NCBI GenBank assembly: GCA_016720775.1
Contig: JADKJX010000003.1
Span: forward strand, 372,001 to 436,000
DNA: 64,000 bases
Direction: 5' to 3'
From: Chitinophagaceae bacterium
Lineage (GTDB): Bacteria > Bacteroidota > Bacteroidia > Chitinophagales > Chitinophagaceae
In this document: positions 22,978-31,436 of the stretch, in pieces
Layout of the letters: every line of letters begins with the position of its first letter
Position numbering within the stretch: the stretch's first letter is position 1
Made by a program: the position numbers and the translations under genes
The notes under the pieces: generated by a model
What the model saw: only the letters and a program-made list of their open reading frames with translations
What the model was told of the DNA's origin: nothing
The model's database searches: none

Positions 22978-23808
22978 ATGAAATTATTGAAATTCTTATC
23001 GGTATCCCTTTTATTGCTAGTCCTGGTATCTTCCTGCAACAAATACAGCAAGGTATCCAAAAGCAAGGATTATGAATACAAGCTCAGTATGGCTGATACG
23101 TTTTTCAGTAAAAAGAAATATAAGATAGCCCAGCAACTTTATGAAGAACTATTTCCCGTTTTTAAAGGGACTTTAAAATTTGAGGAGTTATATTATAAAG
23201 ATGCTTATTGCTTCTATTACATGAAAGAGTTTGCTGATGCGGAGAATCTGTTTAAGGGATTTCTGGAGGTTTTTCCAAACAGCCCTAAGGCAGAGGAGGT
23301 TGATTACATGCGTTCTTACTGCTTTTATAAGCAATCTCCTAAACTGGAACTTGAGCAAGTGAACACAACCAGGGCAATGGGGATGATGCAGACCTTTATA
23401 AATACACATCCTGGATCAGCACGAAATAAAGAAGCGTCGGAGATTATTGATAAATGCAGGGCAAAACTTGAACAGAAGGAATACCGGGCAGCAGAGTTGT
23501 ATTATAACATGGGTCAATACCGGGCAGCAGCCCTTGCTTTTAGTGCGCTTATAAACAACTACCCAGAATCAGCAAAGGGGGAAGAATATAAATTAAAGAC
23601 GGTAAAGTCTTATTATAAGTTTGCCAGGTTAAGTATTGTGGATAAGCAAATAGAGCGCTACGAAAAAGTAATTGATGAATACCAGGATTTTGTTGACCGC
23701 TACCCGGAAAGCAAATTGCTGAAGGATGCAGAAAGCTATAGCAACTTAAGTAAAAATCATATTAAAGACATACAAAATGAGCAAACTCAGACGTCAGCTA
23801 AGCGCTAA
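22978..23808 (+). CDS. bamD: Outer membrane assembly lipoprotein BamD
   Basis: TPR-type lipoprotein partner of BamA in outer-membrane protein insertion, 276 residues. The start at 22978 gives a lipoprotein signal with lipobox LVLVSSC (Cys 20); the upstream extension to 22882 overlaps the promoter. Repeats of the TPR kind follow: KYKIAQQLYEELFPVF, DAENLFKGFLEVFPNSPKAEEV, YRAAALAFSALINNYPESAKGEE, and YQDFVDRYPESKLLKDAE. It overlaps rpoZ by 32 bases, and bamD-rpoZ-coaBC-DUF4835 is a conserved Bacteroidota order as far as I know, which supports the assignment. Confidence 0.9.
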   Translation: MKLLKFLSVSLLLLVLVSSCNKYSKVSKSKDYEYKLSMADTFFSKKKYKIAQQLYEELFPVFKGTLKFEELYYKDAYCFYYMKEFADAENLFKGFLEVFPNSPKAEEVDYMRSYCFYKQSPKLELEQVNTTRAMGMMQTFINTHPGSARNKEASEIIDKCRAKLEQKEYRAAELYYNMGQYRAAALAFSALINNYPESAKGEEYKLKTVKSYYKFARLSIVDKQIERYEKVIDEYQDFVDRYPESKLLKDAESYSNLSKNHIKDIQNEQTQTSAKR

Positions 23809-24118
23809 CACCAGCAGCGTAGTAGAACCTAAGAAATTATCAGACCTCAAAGACAAGACTGGTAATCTATATGAATCTATTGCTGTAATTGCCAAAAGAG
23901 CAAACCAGATCAATATTACTCTAAAAGAAGAGTTGCATAATAAACTGGAAGAATTTGCCAGTCATACCGACAGCCTGGAAGAGATCCATGAAAATAAAGA
24001 ACAGATTGAAATATCAAAAGCATACGAACGTATGCCCAACCCGGCTTTATTAGCTACTACCGAATTCCTGGAAGACAAGGTTTACTTCCGCAAGAACGAT
24101 GAGGACCTATTCAGCTAA
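23777..24118 (+). CDS. rpoZ: DNA-directed RNA polymerase omega subunit, Bacteroidota type
   Basis: Small RNA polymerase subunit that helps fold and hold the beta' subunit, 113 residues. The core segment LYESIAVIAKRANQINITLKEEL matches the omega helix (the family's R-A-x-Q-I motif), and the C-terminal part EQIEISKAYERMPNPALLATTEFLEDKVYFR is typical of the Bacteroidota form. The start at 23777 overlaps the end of bamD by 32 bases in another frame, suggesting coupled translation. Confidence 0.85.
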   Translation: MSKLRRQLSANTSSVVEPKKLSDLKDKTGNLYESIAVIAKRANQINITLKEELHNKLEEFASHTDSLEEIHENKEQIEISKAYERMPNPALLATTEFLEDKVYFRKNDEDLFS

Positions 24119-24166
24119 GGGATCAATATTTTAGCTTCTTATTTAGTTAAGAAATCATAATTTTAA

Positions 24167-24200
24167 CCCCGCATCCATTAAGGACTGCGGGGCTTTTTTT
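24167..24200 (+). terminator. Terminator-like hairpin directly abutting the coaBC start codon
   Basis: CCCCGCA (24167-24173) pairs with TGCGGGG (24186-24192), followed by C and seven T; the ATG of coaBC comes at the very next base. It either ends the rpoZ transcript or acts as an attenuator for the downstream genes. Confidence 0.75.
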
Positions 24201-25400
24201 ATGCTACAAGGCAAAAAAATCTTACTGGGAGTGAGTGGGAGTATAGCAGCTTATAAAACGGCTATATTAACCCGCCTGTTAATAAAGGCAGGTGCTGAAG
24301 TAAGGATCGTAATGACCCCCGCTGCTAAAGACTTTGTTACTCCTCTTTCCTTATCCACGCTGTCAAAAAATCCTGTACTTGTTGATCTTGCTGAAAATGA
24401 TTCGTGGGCAAATCATGTAATGCTTGGCAGGTGGGCTGATGTTATGCTTGTAGCACCATTAAGTTGCAATACCTTATCAAAGATGGCCAGCGGGCTTTGC
24501 GATAACCTGCTGATGGCTGTTTACCTGTCGGCCACATGCCCGGTGGTGGTTGCCCCGGCAATGGACGAAGACATGTGGCAGCATGCTTCGACAAAAGAAA
24601 ATCTTAAAAAAATAGCGTCATTTGGAAACATAGTAATACCGGTTGAAAATGGTGAACTGGCCAGCGGATTGATTGGTGAAGGAAGGATGGCTGAACCAGA
24701 AACGATCATAAAGTGGCTCCGTGATTTTTTTTTGCAAAAACTTGAATTAACGGGTAAGAAGATACTTGTAACAGCCGGGCCAACCTATGAACCGATCGAT
24801 CCGGTGCGTTTCATAGGCAACCATTCTTCCGGAAAAATGGGAGCGGCCATTGCAGAAGAGATGCAAAGAAGAGGTGCCGAAGTAACAGTTGTGCTTGGCC
24901 CTTCAGATATTTCAATGAACAATGGTATTAAAGTAATAAAAGTAAAATCGGCGGAGGAGATGTTCAATGCCTGCGATAAAATATTCCCGGAAACAGATAT
25001 AGCCGTAATGAGTGCTGCTGTTGCTGATTATACACCGGTAAAAACGGCTAAAGAAAAGATCAAAAAAACGGAGAATGACCTTGCGGTAGAACTTACAAAA
25101 ACAAAAGATATTCTGAAGCACCTGGGTGCCGGTAAAAAAGCGCACCAGTTCCTGGTTGGGTTTGCGCTTGAGACAAATAACGAGGAAGAAAACGCATTAA
25201 AAAAACTGCAGTCGAAAAACGCAGATATGATCGTTTTGAATTCATTGAATGATGCCGGTGCCGGGTTTGGACACGATACCAACAAAATCACTATTTTTAA
25301 CAGAACGGGGAACCCCATTTCTTTTGAAACCAAGACAAAAAAAGAAGTAGCCGTTGATATTGTAAATAACATCATTCAGCAATTGCATGCAAAAAATTAA
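24201..25400 (+). CDS. coaBC: Bifunctional phosphopantothenoylcysteine decarboxylase / phosphopantothenate-cysteine ligase
   Basis: Two consecutive steps of coenzyme A synthesis in one protein of 399 residues. The N-terminal CoaC half starts LLGVSGSIAAYKTA, includes SWANHVMLGRWADVMLVAPLSCNTLSKMASGLCDN (split here only by description) with the catalytic His, and the lid PAMDEDMW. The CoaB half carries VTAGPTYEPIDPVRFIGNHSSGKMG, AVADYTP and KTKDIL. The start MLQGKKILLGVSGS is the normal one for the family. It has no room for a leader: the ATG follows the T-run of a terminator hairpin directly. It overlaps the next gene by 14 bases. Confidence 0.95.
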   Translation: MLQGKKILLGVSGSIAAYKTAILTRLLIKAGAEVRIVMTPAAKDFVTPLSLSTLSKNPVLVDLAENDSWANHVMLGRWADVMLVAPLSCNTLSKMASGLCDNLLMAVYLSATCPVVVAPAMDEDMWQHASTKENLKKIASFGNIVIPVENGELASGLIGEGRMAEPETIIKWLRDFFLQKLELTGKKILVTAGPTYEPIDPVRFIGNHSSGKMGAAIAEEMQRRGAEVTVVLGPSDISMNNGIKVIKVKSAEEMFNACDKIFPETDIAVMSAAVADYTPVKTAKEKIKKTENDLAVELTKTKDILKHLGAGKKAHQFLVGFALETNNEEENALKKLQSKNADMIVLNSLNDAGAGFGHDTNKITIFNRTGNPISFETKTKKEVAVDIVNNIIQQLHAKN

Positions 25401-26307
25401 AATTTTATTACTCGTCCTGCTGATCACTTCTCAAAGTTCTATAGCCCAGGAACTGAAGGCAAACATTACTGTGGTAAGTAACCAGGTGGGGAATAATGTT
25501 AACCAGAATGTTTTTCGTACACTACAGACGGCCCTGAATAATTTTATCAATACCCGCAAATGGACGCAGGATAATTATGCGCCAAACGAACGGATTGAAT
25601 GTAATTTCCTGCTGAACCTGCAATCCACCGGCGATCTGAATGTTTATAATGCTTCGCTAACCGTACAGGCAGCAAGGCCGGTCTTCAATACTTCCTATCT
25701 TTCACCGATCATTAATTTCAAAGATGATAATATTATTTTCAAATACATGGAATTCCAGGTGATGGAGTTTAATGAGAACAGGGTTTCCGGTTCGGATGCA
25801 CTTGTTTCCAACCTTACCGCAGTTATCGCATACTATGTCAACATGATCCTGGCTTTCGATTATGATTCTTATTCTCTCCGTGGTGGCGACCTCTATTTTC
25901 AGAAGGCACAGAATATCGTAAACAATGCGCCCGACGGACGTGGCATAGCAGGATGGAAAGCTTTTGACGGACAGCGGAACAGGTATTGGCTGGTGGAGAA
26001 TATGCTTAACAGCCGCTATACCATCATGCATGATGTGTACTACAATTACTACCGGCTTTGTATGGATAAATTATATGAAGATGAAAATGCAGCCCGGGCA
26101 GAGATGATGAATGTACTGAACCTTCTGAATAATTTCATTACCGATAATCCGAATAAAATGATCACCCAGTTCTTTTTCCAGGGGAAATCAACAGAACTGG
26201 TAAAGATATTCTCCAAGGCGCCCCAGCAGGATAAGGCAAGGGCTTCGGAAATGTTGCAGCGCCTTGACATCACCAATGCCGCCAAGTATAAAGATGAACT
26301 GAAATGA
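25387..26307 (+). CDS. DUF4835 family secreted protein (T9SS-associated, PorD-like)
   Basis: A secreted protein of 306 residues with signal peptide MQKIKILLLVLLITSQSSIAQ. The body matches the Bacteroidota-specific DUF4835 family: ELKANITVVSNQVGN, NNFINTRKWTQDNY, ECNFLLNL, and the tail KAPQQDKARASEMLQRLDITNAAKY. I recall that this family has been linked to type IX secretion under the name PorD; I treat that as likely but not certain. It overlaps coaBC by 14 bases and the next gene by 4, so it is translationally coupled to both. Confidence 0.78.
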   Translation: MQKIKILLLVLLITSQSSIAQELKANITVVSNQVGNNVNQNVFRTLQTALNNFINTRKWTQDNYAPNERIECNFLLNLQSTGDLNVYNASLTVQAARPVFNTSYLSPIINFKDDNIIFKYMEFQVMEFNENRVSGSDALVSNLTAVIAYYVNMILAFDYDSYSLRGGDLYFQKAQNIVNNAPDGRGIAGWKAFDGQRNRYWLVENMLNSRYTIMHDVYYNYYRLCMDKLYEDENAARAEMMNVLNLLNNFITDNPNKMITQFFFQGKSTELVKIFSKAPQQDKARASEMLQRLDITNAAKYKDELK

Positions 26308-26666
26308 TACGGATCGTAGCCTCCATTTTAAGCCTGGTTATTTTATTCTCCTGTGGAAATAAACAGGCAGAGCCGGCAGGTATCCTAAAGCCTGCCAAGA
26401 TGCAGGCGGTGTTGTGGGATGTTATGAGAGCCGATGCCTTTACAACAGAATTTGTAAAGAAAGATTCTGCAAAAAATGATGTGGAAGAAAACCTGAAACT
26501 GCAGCAGGAGATATTTGCCATACATCATATTTCAAAAGAAGATTTTTATAAAAGCTACGAGTACTACAAAAAAAACAGCGCACTGATGAAAACCGTGATC
26601 GACAGCATGATCAGCCAGGCTGAAAAAAAACCAACTCCTAAAATAAGCCCATTACAGGTAAAATAA
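26304..26666 (+). CDS. DUF4296 domain lipoprotein
   Basis: Small lipoprotein of 120 residues with lipobox LVILFSC (Cys 17). The pattern ILKPAKMQAVLWDVMRADAF followed by HHISKEDFYKSYEYYKKNSALMKTVIDSM is typical of the Bacteroidota DUF4296 family. Function is unknown; it is helical after the signal and presumably sits in the periplasm on the outer membrane. ATGA overlap with DUF4835 and one base between its stop and scoA. Confidence 0.75.
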   Translation: MIRIVASILSLVILFSCGNKQAEPAGILKPAKMQAVLWDVMRADAFTTEFVKKDSAKNDVEENLKLQQEIFAIHHISKEDFYKSYEYYKKNSALMKTVIDSMISQAEKKPTPKISPLQVK

Positions 26667-26667
26667 T

Positions 26668-27366
26668 ATGAATAAAGTTTACAAAAATGCGGAGCAGGCA
26701 GTTGCCGATATAAACGATGGCGCCATGCTGATGTTGGGTGGCTTTGGTTTATGCGGCATCCCCGAAAATTGTATTGCAGCCCTGGTAAAGAAGGGGCCAA
26801 AAGAATTGACCTGTATATCGAACAATGCAGGCGTGGATGATTTTGGGATCGGGCTTATGCTGAAACAAAAGCAGGTAAAAAAAATGGTATCCTCCTACGT
26901 GGGAGAAAATGCCGAGTTTGAAAGACAGTTGTTAAGTGGCGAACTGGAAGTGGAACTGATCCCCCAGGGAACACTTGCTACAAGATGTATGGCTGCCGGA
27001 TACGGAATGCCCGCCATATTCACACCCGCAGGCGTGGGAACCGAAGTGGCAGAAGGTAAAGAGACAAGAGTATTTAATAACAAAGAGTATTTACTTGAAT
27101 ATGCTTTTGATGCCGATTTTGCCATTGTGAAAGCCTGGAAAGGGGATACCGATGGAAACCTGGTTTATAAAGAAACAGCCCGCAATTTCAATCCCCTGAT
27201 GGCGATGGCCGGCAAAATAACCATTGCCGAAGTGGAAGAACTGGTGGAAGCAGGCGAACTGGATCCAAATCAAATTCATACACCCGGGATATACGTACAC
27301 AGGATATTCCAGGGTATGGGTTATGAAAAACGGATCGAACAAAGAACAGTAAGAAAGAACGTTTAA
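26668..27366 (+). CDS. scoA: 3-oxoacid CoA-transferase subunit A
   Basis: Alpha subunit of succinyl-CoA:3-ketoacid CoA transferase, 232 residues, which moves CoA between succinyl-CoA and acetoacetate. The coenzyme-binding loop GGFGLCGIPENCI at residues 25-37 and the segments SNNAGVDDFGIGLML, PQGTLATRCMAAGYGMPAIFTP and GVGTEVAEGKE are characteristic. It is paired with scoB downstream. The 83-base gap between the two is filled by a long inverted repeat (27362-27449). Confidence 0.93.
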   Translation: MNKVYKNAEQAVADINDGAMLMLGGFGLCGIPENCIAALVKKGPKELTCISNNAGVDDFGIGLMLKQKQVKKMVSSYVGENAEFERQLLSGELEVELIPQGTLATRCMAAGYGMPAIFTPAGVGTEVAEGKETRVFNNKEYLLEYAFDADFAIVKAWKGDTDGNLVYKETARNFNPLMAMAGKITIAEVEELVEAGELDPNQIHTPGIYVHRIFQGMGYEKRIEQRTVRKNV

Positions 27367-27449
27367 AGGTTTCAAGGTTTAAGGGTTTTAGAGTTAAATG
27401 CTAAACCCTTAAACGATTTAAATCCTTAAACGACTTAAACGTTTTAACT
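27362..27449. repeat. GTTTAA/TTAAAC inverted repeat between scoA and scoB
   Basis: The left half is built from CGTTTAAAGG, GGTTTAAGGG words and the right half from CTTAAACGA, CTTAAACG words, so the whole forms a long imperfect hairpin. The same word family and layout recurs at 63714-63800 between rpsS and rplV, and half of it at 16669-16701. Confidence 0.75.
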
Positions 27450-28106
27450 ATGGCATTATCAAAAGAACAAATAGCGCAACGGATAGCAAAGGAACTTAAA
27501 GACGGTTACTATGTTAATCTTGGTATTGGTATTCCAACATTGGTTGCCAATTATATTCCCAAAGGGATCAAAGTGGTGCTGCAGAGTGAAAATGGATTAT
27601 TGGGTATGGGGCCTTTCCCGGTTGAAGGAGAGGAGGATGCTGACCTGATAAATGCCGGTAAACAAACCATCACCACCGTAGCCGGCTCCTCTTTTTTTGA
27701 CAGCGCCATGAGTTTTGGAATGATACGTGCCGGTAAGGTTGACCTTACGGTTTTAGGGGCCATGGAAGTGAGCGATAACGGCGATATTGCCAATTGGAAA
27801 ATTCCCGGTAAGATGGTGAAGGGAATGGGCGGCGCCATGGACTTGGTGGCCAGCGCCAAAAATATTATTGTGGCCATGATGCATACCAATCCAAAGGGGG
27901 AAAGTAAATTATTACCTAAATGTACCTTGCCGCTTACCGGAACAAAATGCATAAAGAAGATCGTTACCGAACTGGCAGTACTGGATGTTACAGAGGATGG
28001 CTTTAAATTATTGGAAAGAGCGCCGGGAGTGTCGGTGGAAGAGATCGTTTCCAAGACAGCAGGTAAGTTAAAAGTAGAAGGAGATATCCCCGAAATGCAA
28101 TTTTAA
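27450..28106 (+). CDS. scoB: 3-oxoacid CoA-transferase subunit B
   Basis: Beta subunit of the CoA transferase, 218 residues. The catalytic glutamate is E47 in VVLQSENGLLGMG. NLGIGIPTLV, GGAMDLVASAKNIIVAMMH and the C-terminal VTEDGFKLLERAPGVS are family signatures. With scoA it allows acetoacetate activation or ketone/short acid turnover. A terminator shared with pckA follows. Confidence 0.94.
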   Translation: MALSKEQIAQRIAKELKDGYYVNLGIGIPTLVANYIPKGIKVVLQSENGLLGMGPFPVEGEEDADLINAGKQTITTVAGSSFFDSAMSFGMIRAGKVDLTVLGAMEVSDNGDIANWKIPGKMVKGMGGAMDLVASAKNIIVAMMHTNPKGESKLLPKCTLPLTGTKCIKKIVTELAVLDVTEDGFKLLERAPGVSVEEIVSKTAGKLKVEGDIPEMQF

Positions 28107-28130
28107 TTTTAGAAATAATAAATAAAATAA

Positions 28131-28157
28131 AAATCCCCGTGTAACCGGGGATTTTTT
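28131..28157. terminator. Bidirectional terminator between scoB and pckA
   Basis: AAATCCCCG (28131-28139) pairs with CGGGGATTT (28146-28154). A T-run follows on the plus strand and A-rich sequence precedes it, so it can end both convergent transcripts. Confidence 0.88.
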
Positions 28158-28184
28158 AATGAGCAGTTAGTGCCTGGCTTGGTA

Positions 28185-29789
28185 TTATACTTTTGGCGCA
28201 GCGGCTAATATTTCTTCATTAGCACCACTGGCATATTTTTCAAAATTTTTGATGAACTGTTGGGCAAGATTTTTTGCCTGTGCATCATAAGCGCTTTTAT
28301 CAGTCCATGTATTTCTTGGATTCAATATTTCTGAAGGCACTCCCGGACAACTGGTAGGCATGATCATGCCAAATACCGGGTGGTCTTCAAAGCCTACGTC
28401 ATTCAGATCTCCATTCAAAGCAGCGGTGATCATGGCACGTGTATAAGCCAGTTTCATGCGGCTTCCCACTCCGTAAGCGCCTCCGGTCCAACCTGTATTT
28501 ACCATCCATACATTGGCATGGCTTTCATGGATCTTCTTACCCAGCATTTCGGCATATTGCGCCGGGTGCAAAGGTAAGAACGGTGCCCCAAAACAGGCAC
28601 TGAAAGTAGACTTTGGTTCGGTTACCCCGGCTTCTGTACCGGCTACCTTTGCTGTATAGCCACTGATGAACTGGTACATGGCCTGCCCGGCAGATAACTT
28701 GCTGATGGGAGGCAGAACGCCATATGCATCGCAGGTTAAAAAGAAAATGTTCTTGGGCGTTTTACCAATGGAAGGTTCCAGCGCATTGCTGATAAAAGAC
28801 AACGGGTAACTTACTCTTGTGTTCTCTGTTATTTTTTTACTGCTGAAATCAATTTTATTGCTCCCGTCAATAAAAGTCACGTTCTCTACCAATGCACCCG
28901 GCCTGATGGCATTATATATTTCAGGTTCTTTTTCTTCGCTCAGGTCGATACACTTTGCATAGCAGCCGCCTTCGAAATTAAATACGCTGTCTTTTGTCCA
29001 TCCGTGTTCATCATCACCTATCAGTTTACGGTTGGGGTCGGCACTTAATGTTGTTTTGCCGGTACCACTTAATCCAAAGAAGATGGCTGTATCGCCGGCA
29101 TCACCCCATGTTGCACTGCAGTGCATGCTTAATACATTGGCTTTAGTAGGTAATACAAAATTCAGCATGGTAAATATGCCTTTCTTCATTTCGCCGGTAT
29201 AACCGGTGCCGCCAATTAAAATGGTTTTATGTGTAAAGCTGATAACCGCAAAATTCTCTGCACGGGTACCATCGGTAGCAGGGTCCGCTTTAAAACCCGG
29301 CGCCTGTATTATGTGCCAATGCGGTTCAAAATTATCCAGGTCATTTTCTTCGGGCCTGATGAACATGTTGTAACAAAACAGGTTGCTCCAGGGATTTTCA
29401 TTGATCACCCGCAGTTTCAGCCTGTATGCTTCTTCAGCACAGGCATAACAATCCCGAACCCACAGTTCCTTATCAGCCAGGTAAGCGAGCATTTTATCTT
29501 TTAGCTGGAAAAAATTCTTCTCTTCAAAAGGAATATTAAAATCATTCCAATGAACTGCGTTTTCAGTAAGAGCATCTTTAACGGTGAATTTGTCTTTCGG
29601 GCTGCGGCCGGTGAATTTTCCGGTGTTTATCAGCAGGGCGCCGGTGTCGTTCAATATCCCCTCGCCACGCTGAACGGCCTGATCGGTTAGTTTAGCCGGG
29701 CTTAACTGGTAATGAACATTTTTGGTAGTAGATAATCCAAGGGTTTTAAGTGCACGTAAGGGTGCAGCAAGCATCGTTTCAACTGACAT
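28185..29789 (-). CDS. pckA: Phosphoenolpyruvate carboxykinase (ATP)
   Basis: Gluconeogenic enzyme that makes PEP and CO2 from oxaloacetate and ATP, 534 residues from the ATG at 29789. The longer frame starts with a TTG lying inside the -7 promoter element and is rejected. Motifs: the PEPCK-specific segment MHCSATWGDAGDTAIFFGLS, the kinase P-loop GLSGTGKTTLSADPNR, the metal site around GDDEHGW, and FEGGCYAKCI. The N-terminal substrate site GRSPKDKFTV is intact. Single-gene unit, convergent with scoAB. Confidence 0.95.
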   Translation of the reverse strand: MSVETMLAAPLRALKTLGLSTTKNVHYQLSPAKLTDQAVQRGEGILNDTGALLINTGKFTGRSPKDKFTVKDALTENAVHWNDFNIPFEEKNFFQLKDKMLAYLADKELWVRDCYACAEEAYRLKLRVINENPWSNLFCYNMFIRPEENDLDNFEPHWHIIQAPGFKADPATDGTRAENFAVISFTHKTILIGGTGYTGEMKKGIFTMLNFVLPTKANVLSMHCSATWGDAGDTAIFFGLSGTGKTTLSADPNRKLIGDDEHGWTKDSVFNFEGGCYAKCIDLSEEKEPEIYNAIRPGALVENVTFIDGSNKIDFSSKKITENTRVSYPLSFISNALEPSIGKTPKNIFFLTCDAYGVLPPISKLSAGQAMYQFISGYTAKVAGTEAGVTEPKSTFSACFGAPFLPLHPAQYAEMLGKKIHESHANVWMVNTGWTGGAYGVGSRMKLAYTRAMITAALNGDLNDVGFEDHPVFGMIMPTSCPGVPSEILNPRNTWTDKSAYDAQAKNLAQQFIKNFEKYASGANEEILAAAPKV

Positions 29790-29825
29790 AGCAAGTAGAG
29801 ATTTAGGTTTACGCAATCGTTCCCG

Positions 29826-29833
29826 CAAAGTTA
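29826..29833 (-). promoter_or_regulatory. -7 element of the pckA promoter
   Basis: TAACTTTG on the minus strand, 36 bases upstream of the chosen ATG. The 348-base region 29790-30137 between pckA and pepP holds this and possible pepP promoter parts (TATATTG at 30114-30120); I see no gene or clear hairpin in it. Confidence 0.5.
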
Positions 29834-30137
29834 TATCAACTGAATCTTAAAGGGGTATAACCGGCCTCTATTTATTTAAAAACGGTAAGCCGATTTAGAG
29901 TAATTATTTGCAATCATTCAAAACAAGTGGGTATTTTTAAAAAAGATTGAATAATAGTTGATAAACCTTGAATAGAATTAATTTTTTCTAACCCTGCCTT
30001 GGTCCTTAGCAGAAGATTTTTCTTGCATTTTTGAAAATAAGAACAGGTTCTTTATGCCTGCCTTGTTAAAACCGGATTTGGAAAAGCCCCCGGAATAAAA
30101 CATCATTTAACTGTATATTGCAGTTTAAACTTAGCAT

Positions 30138-31427
30138 ATGAAATATCTTCCCCTCAACCCTGAAATATTTATACAAAACCGGAAGCGGTTTATTGAAAGA
30201 ATGGACAAAAATGCCATTGCCATTTTCAACAGCAACGACGAATTACCCACCAATGGAGACCAGCTATTCAAATTCAAGCAAAACTCCGATCTGTTCTGGT
30301 TAACGGGTGTTGAACAGGAAGACAGCATGCTGGTTCTGTTTCCGGATAACCCCGATCCTAAGTACAGGGAAGTGCTGGTACTGGTTCGCCCAAACGAATT
30401 AAAAGAAAAATGGGATGGTCATCGCTTAAGGGCCGGTGAGGCTACCGCCATGTCGGGCATTAAAACCATCGTATGGTTAGATGTACTGGAAGGGATCTTG
30501 CAACCATGGATACACCTGGCCGATACCATTTACTTGAACAGTAATGAAAATGACCGCAAGGCAAACTGGGTTCCGGTAAGAGACTATCGCTATGCAGAGC
30601 TGATGAAACAACGGTATCCATTACATAATTACAAACGCAGCGCAAGGATATTAAAAGAACTGCGGGGGATTAAAACGGCGCTGGAAATTGAAGTGCTGCA
30701 AAAAGCAATTGATATCACAGATAATACCTTCAGAAGATTACTGAAATTCATTAAGCCCGGCGTGATGGAATACGAGATCGAAGCAGAGATCTATCACTCA
30801 TTCTTATCGCAGCGGGCAACCGGCCCGGGTTATGGCTCTATTCTTGCCAGTGGCGACCGGGCAAGAACATTGCACTATGTTGAGAATAACCAGGAATGTA
30901 AGAACGGCGAATTGATACTGATGGATTTTGGTGCAGAGTATGGTTGTTACAATGCCGACCTAACCCGTACCATTCCTGTAAATGGCAAATTCGGCCGCAG
31001 GCAAAAAACGGTTTACAATGCTTGTCTGCACCTGCATCATTACGCTGCCAGTATTTTAAAACCGGGCATCAGCATTGTTGATTACACCGAAAAGATCGGT
31101 GATGAAGCCACCATTATTTTTCAGAAGATAGGATTACTGAAAAAATCAGACGTTAAAAATGAAGACCCGGAAAACAGGGCTTACCGAAAATATCTCTACC
31201 ACGGTATTTCGCATCACCTGGGTATTGACGTTCACGATCTGGGCACAAGAACAGAACCCATCAAAGCCGGAATGGTGTTTACTATTGAACCGGGTATTTA
31301 TATTGAAGAAGAGCAAATGGGCGTTCGGATAGAAAATAATTTCTGGGTAACAAGAAACGGAAATAAAGACCTGATGAAGAATATACCGGTCACCGTGGAA
31401 GAGATTGAGGCACTGATGAAAAAATAA
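30138..31427 (+). CDS. pepP: Xaa-Pro aminopeptidase (aminopeptidase P, M24B)
   Basis: Dinuclear metal peptidase that removes N-terminal residues next to proline, 429 residues, cytoplasmic (no signal peptide). The N-terminal creatinase-like domain ends near 175. In the pita-bread domain the metal ligands are D263 (LMDFGAEY), D274 (ADLTRTIP), H359 (GISHHLGIDVHD), E384 (FTIEPGIY) and E399 (VRIENN). All five are present. It is 9 bases ahead of pssA and probably cotranscribed. Confidence 0.92.
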   Translation: MKYLPLNPEIFIQNRKRFIERMDKNAIAIFNSNDELPTNGDQLFKFKQNSDLFWLTGVEQEDSMLVLFPDNPDPKYREVLVLVRPNELKEKWDGHRLRAGEATAMSGIKTIVWLDVLEGILQPWIHLADTIYLNSNENDRKANWVPVRDYRYAELMKQRYPLHNYKRSARILKELRGIKTALEIEVLQKAIDITDNTFRRLLKFIKPGVMEYEIEAEIYHSFLSQRATGPGYGSILASGDRARTLHYVENNQECKNGELILMDFGAEYGCYNADLTRTIPVNGKFGRRQKTVYNACLHLHHYAASILKPGISIVDYTEKIGDEATIIFQKIGLLKKSDVKNEDPENRAYRKYLYHGISHHLGIDVHDLGTRTEPIKAGMVFTIEPGIYIEEEQMGVRIENNFWVTRNGNKDLMKNIPVTVEEIEALMKK

Positions 31428-31436
31428 AAACAGATA

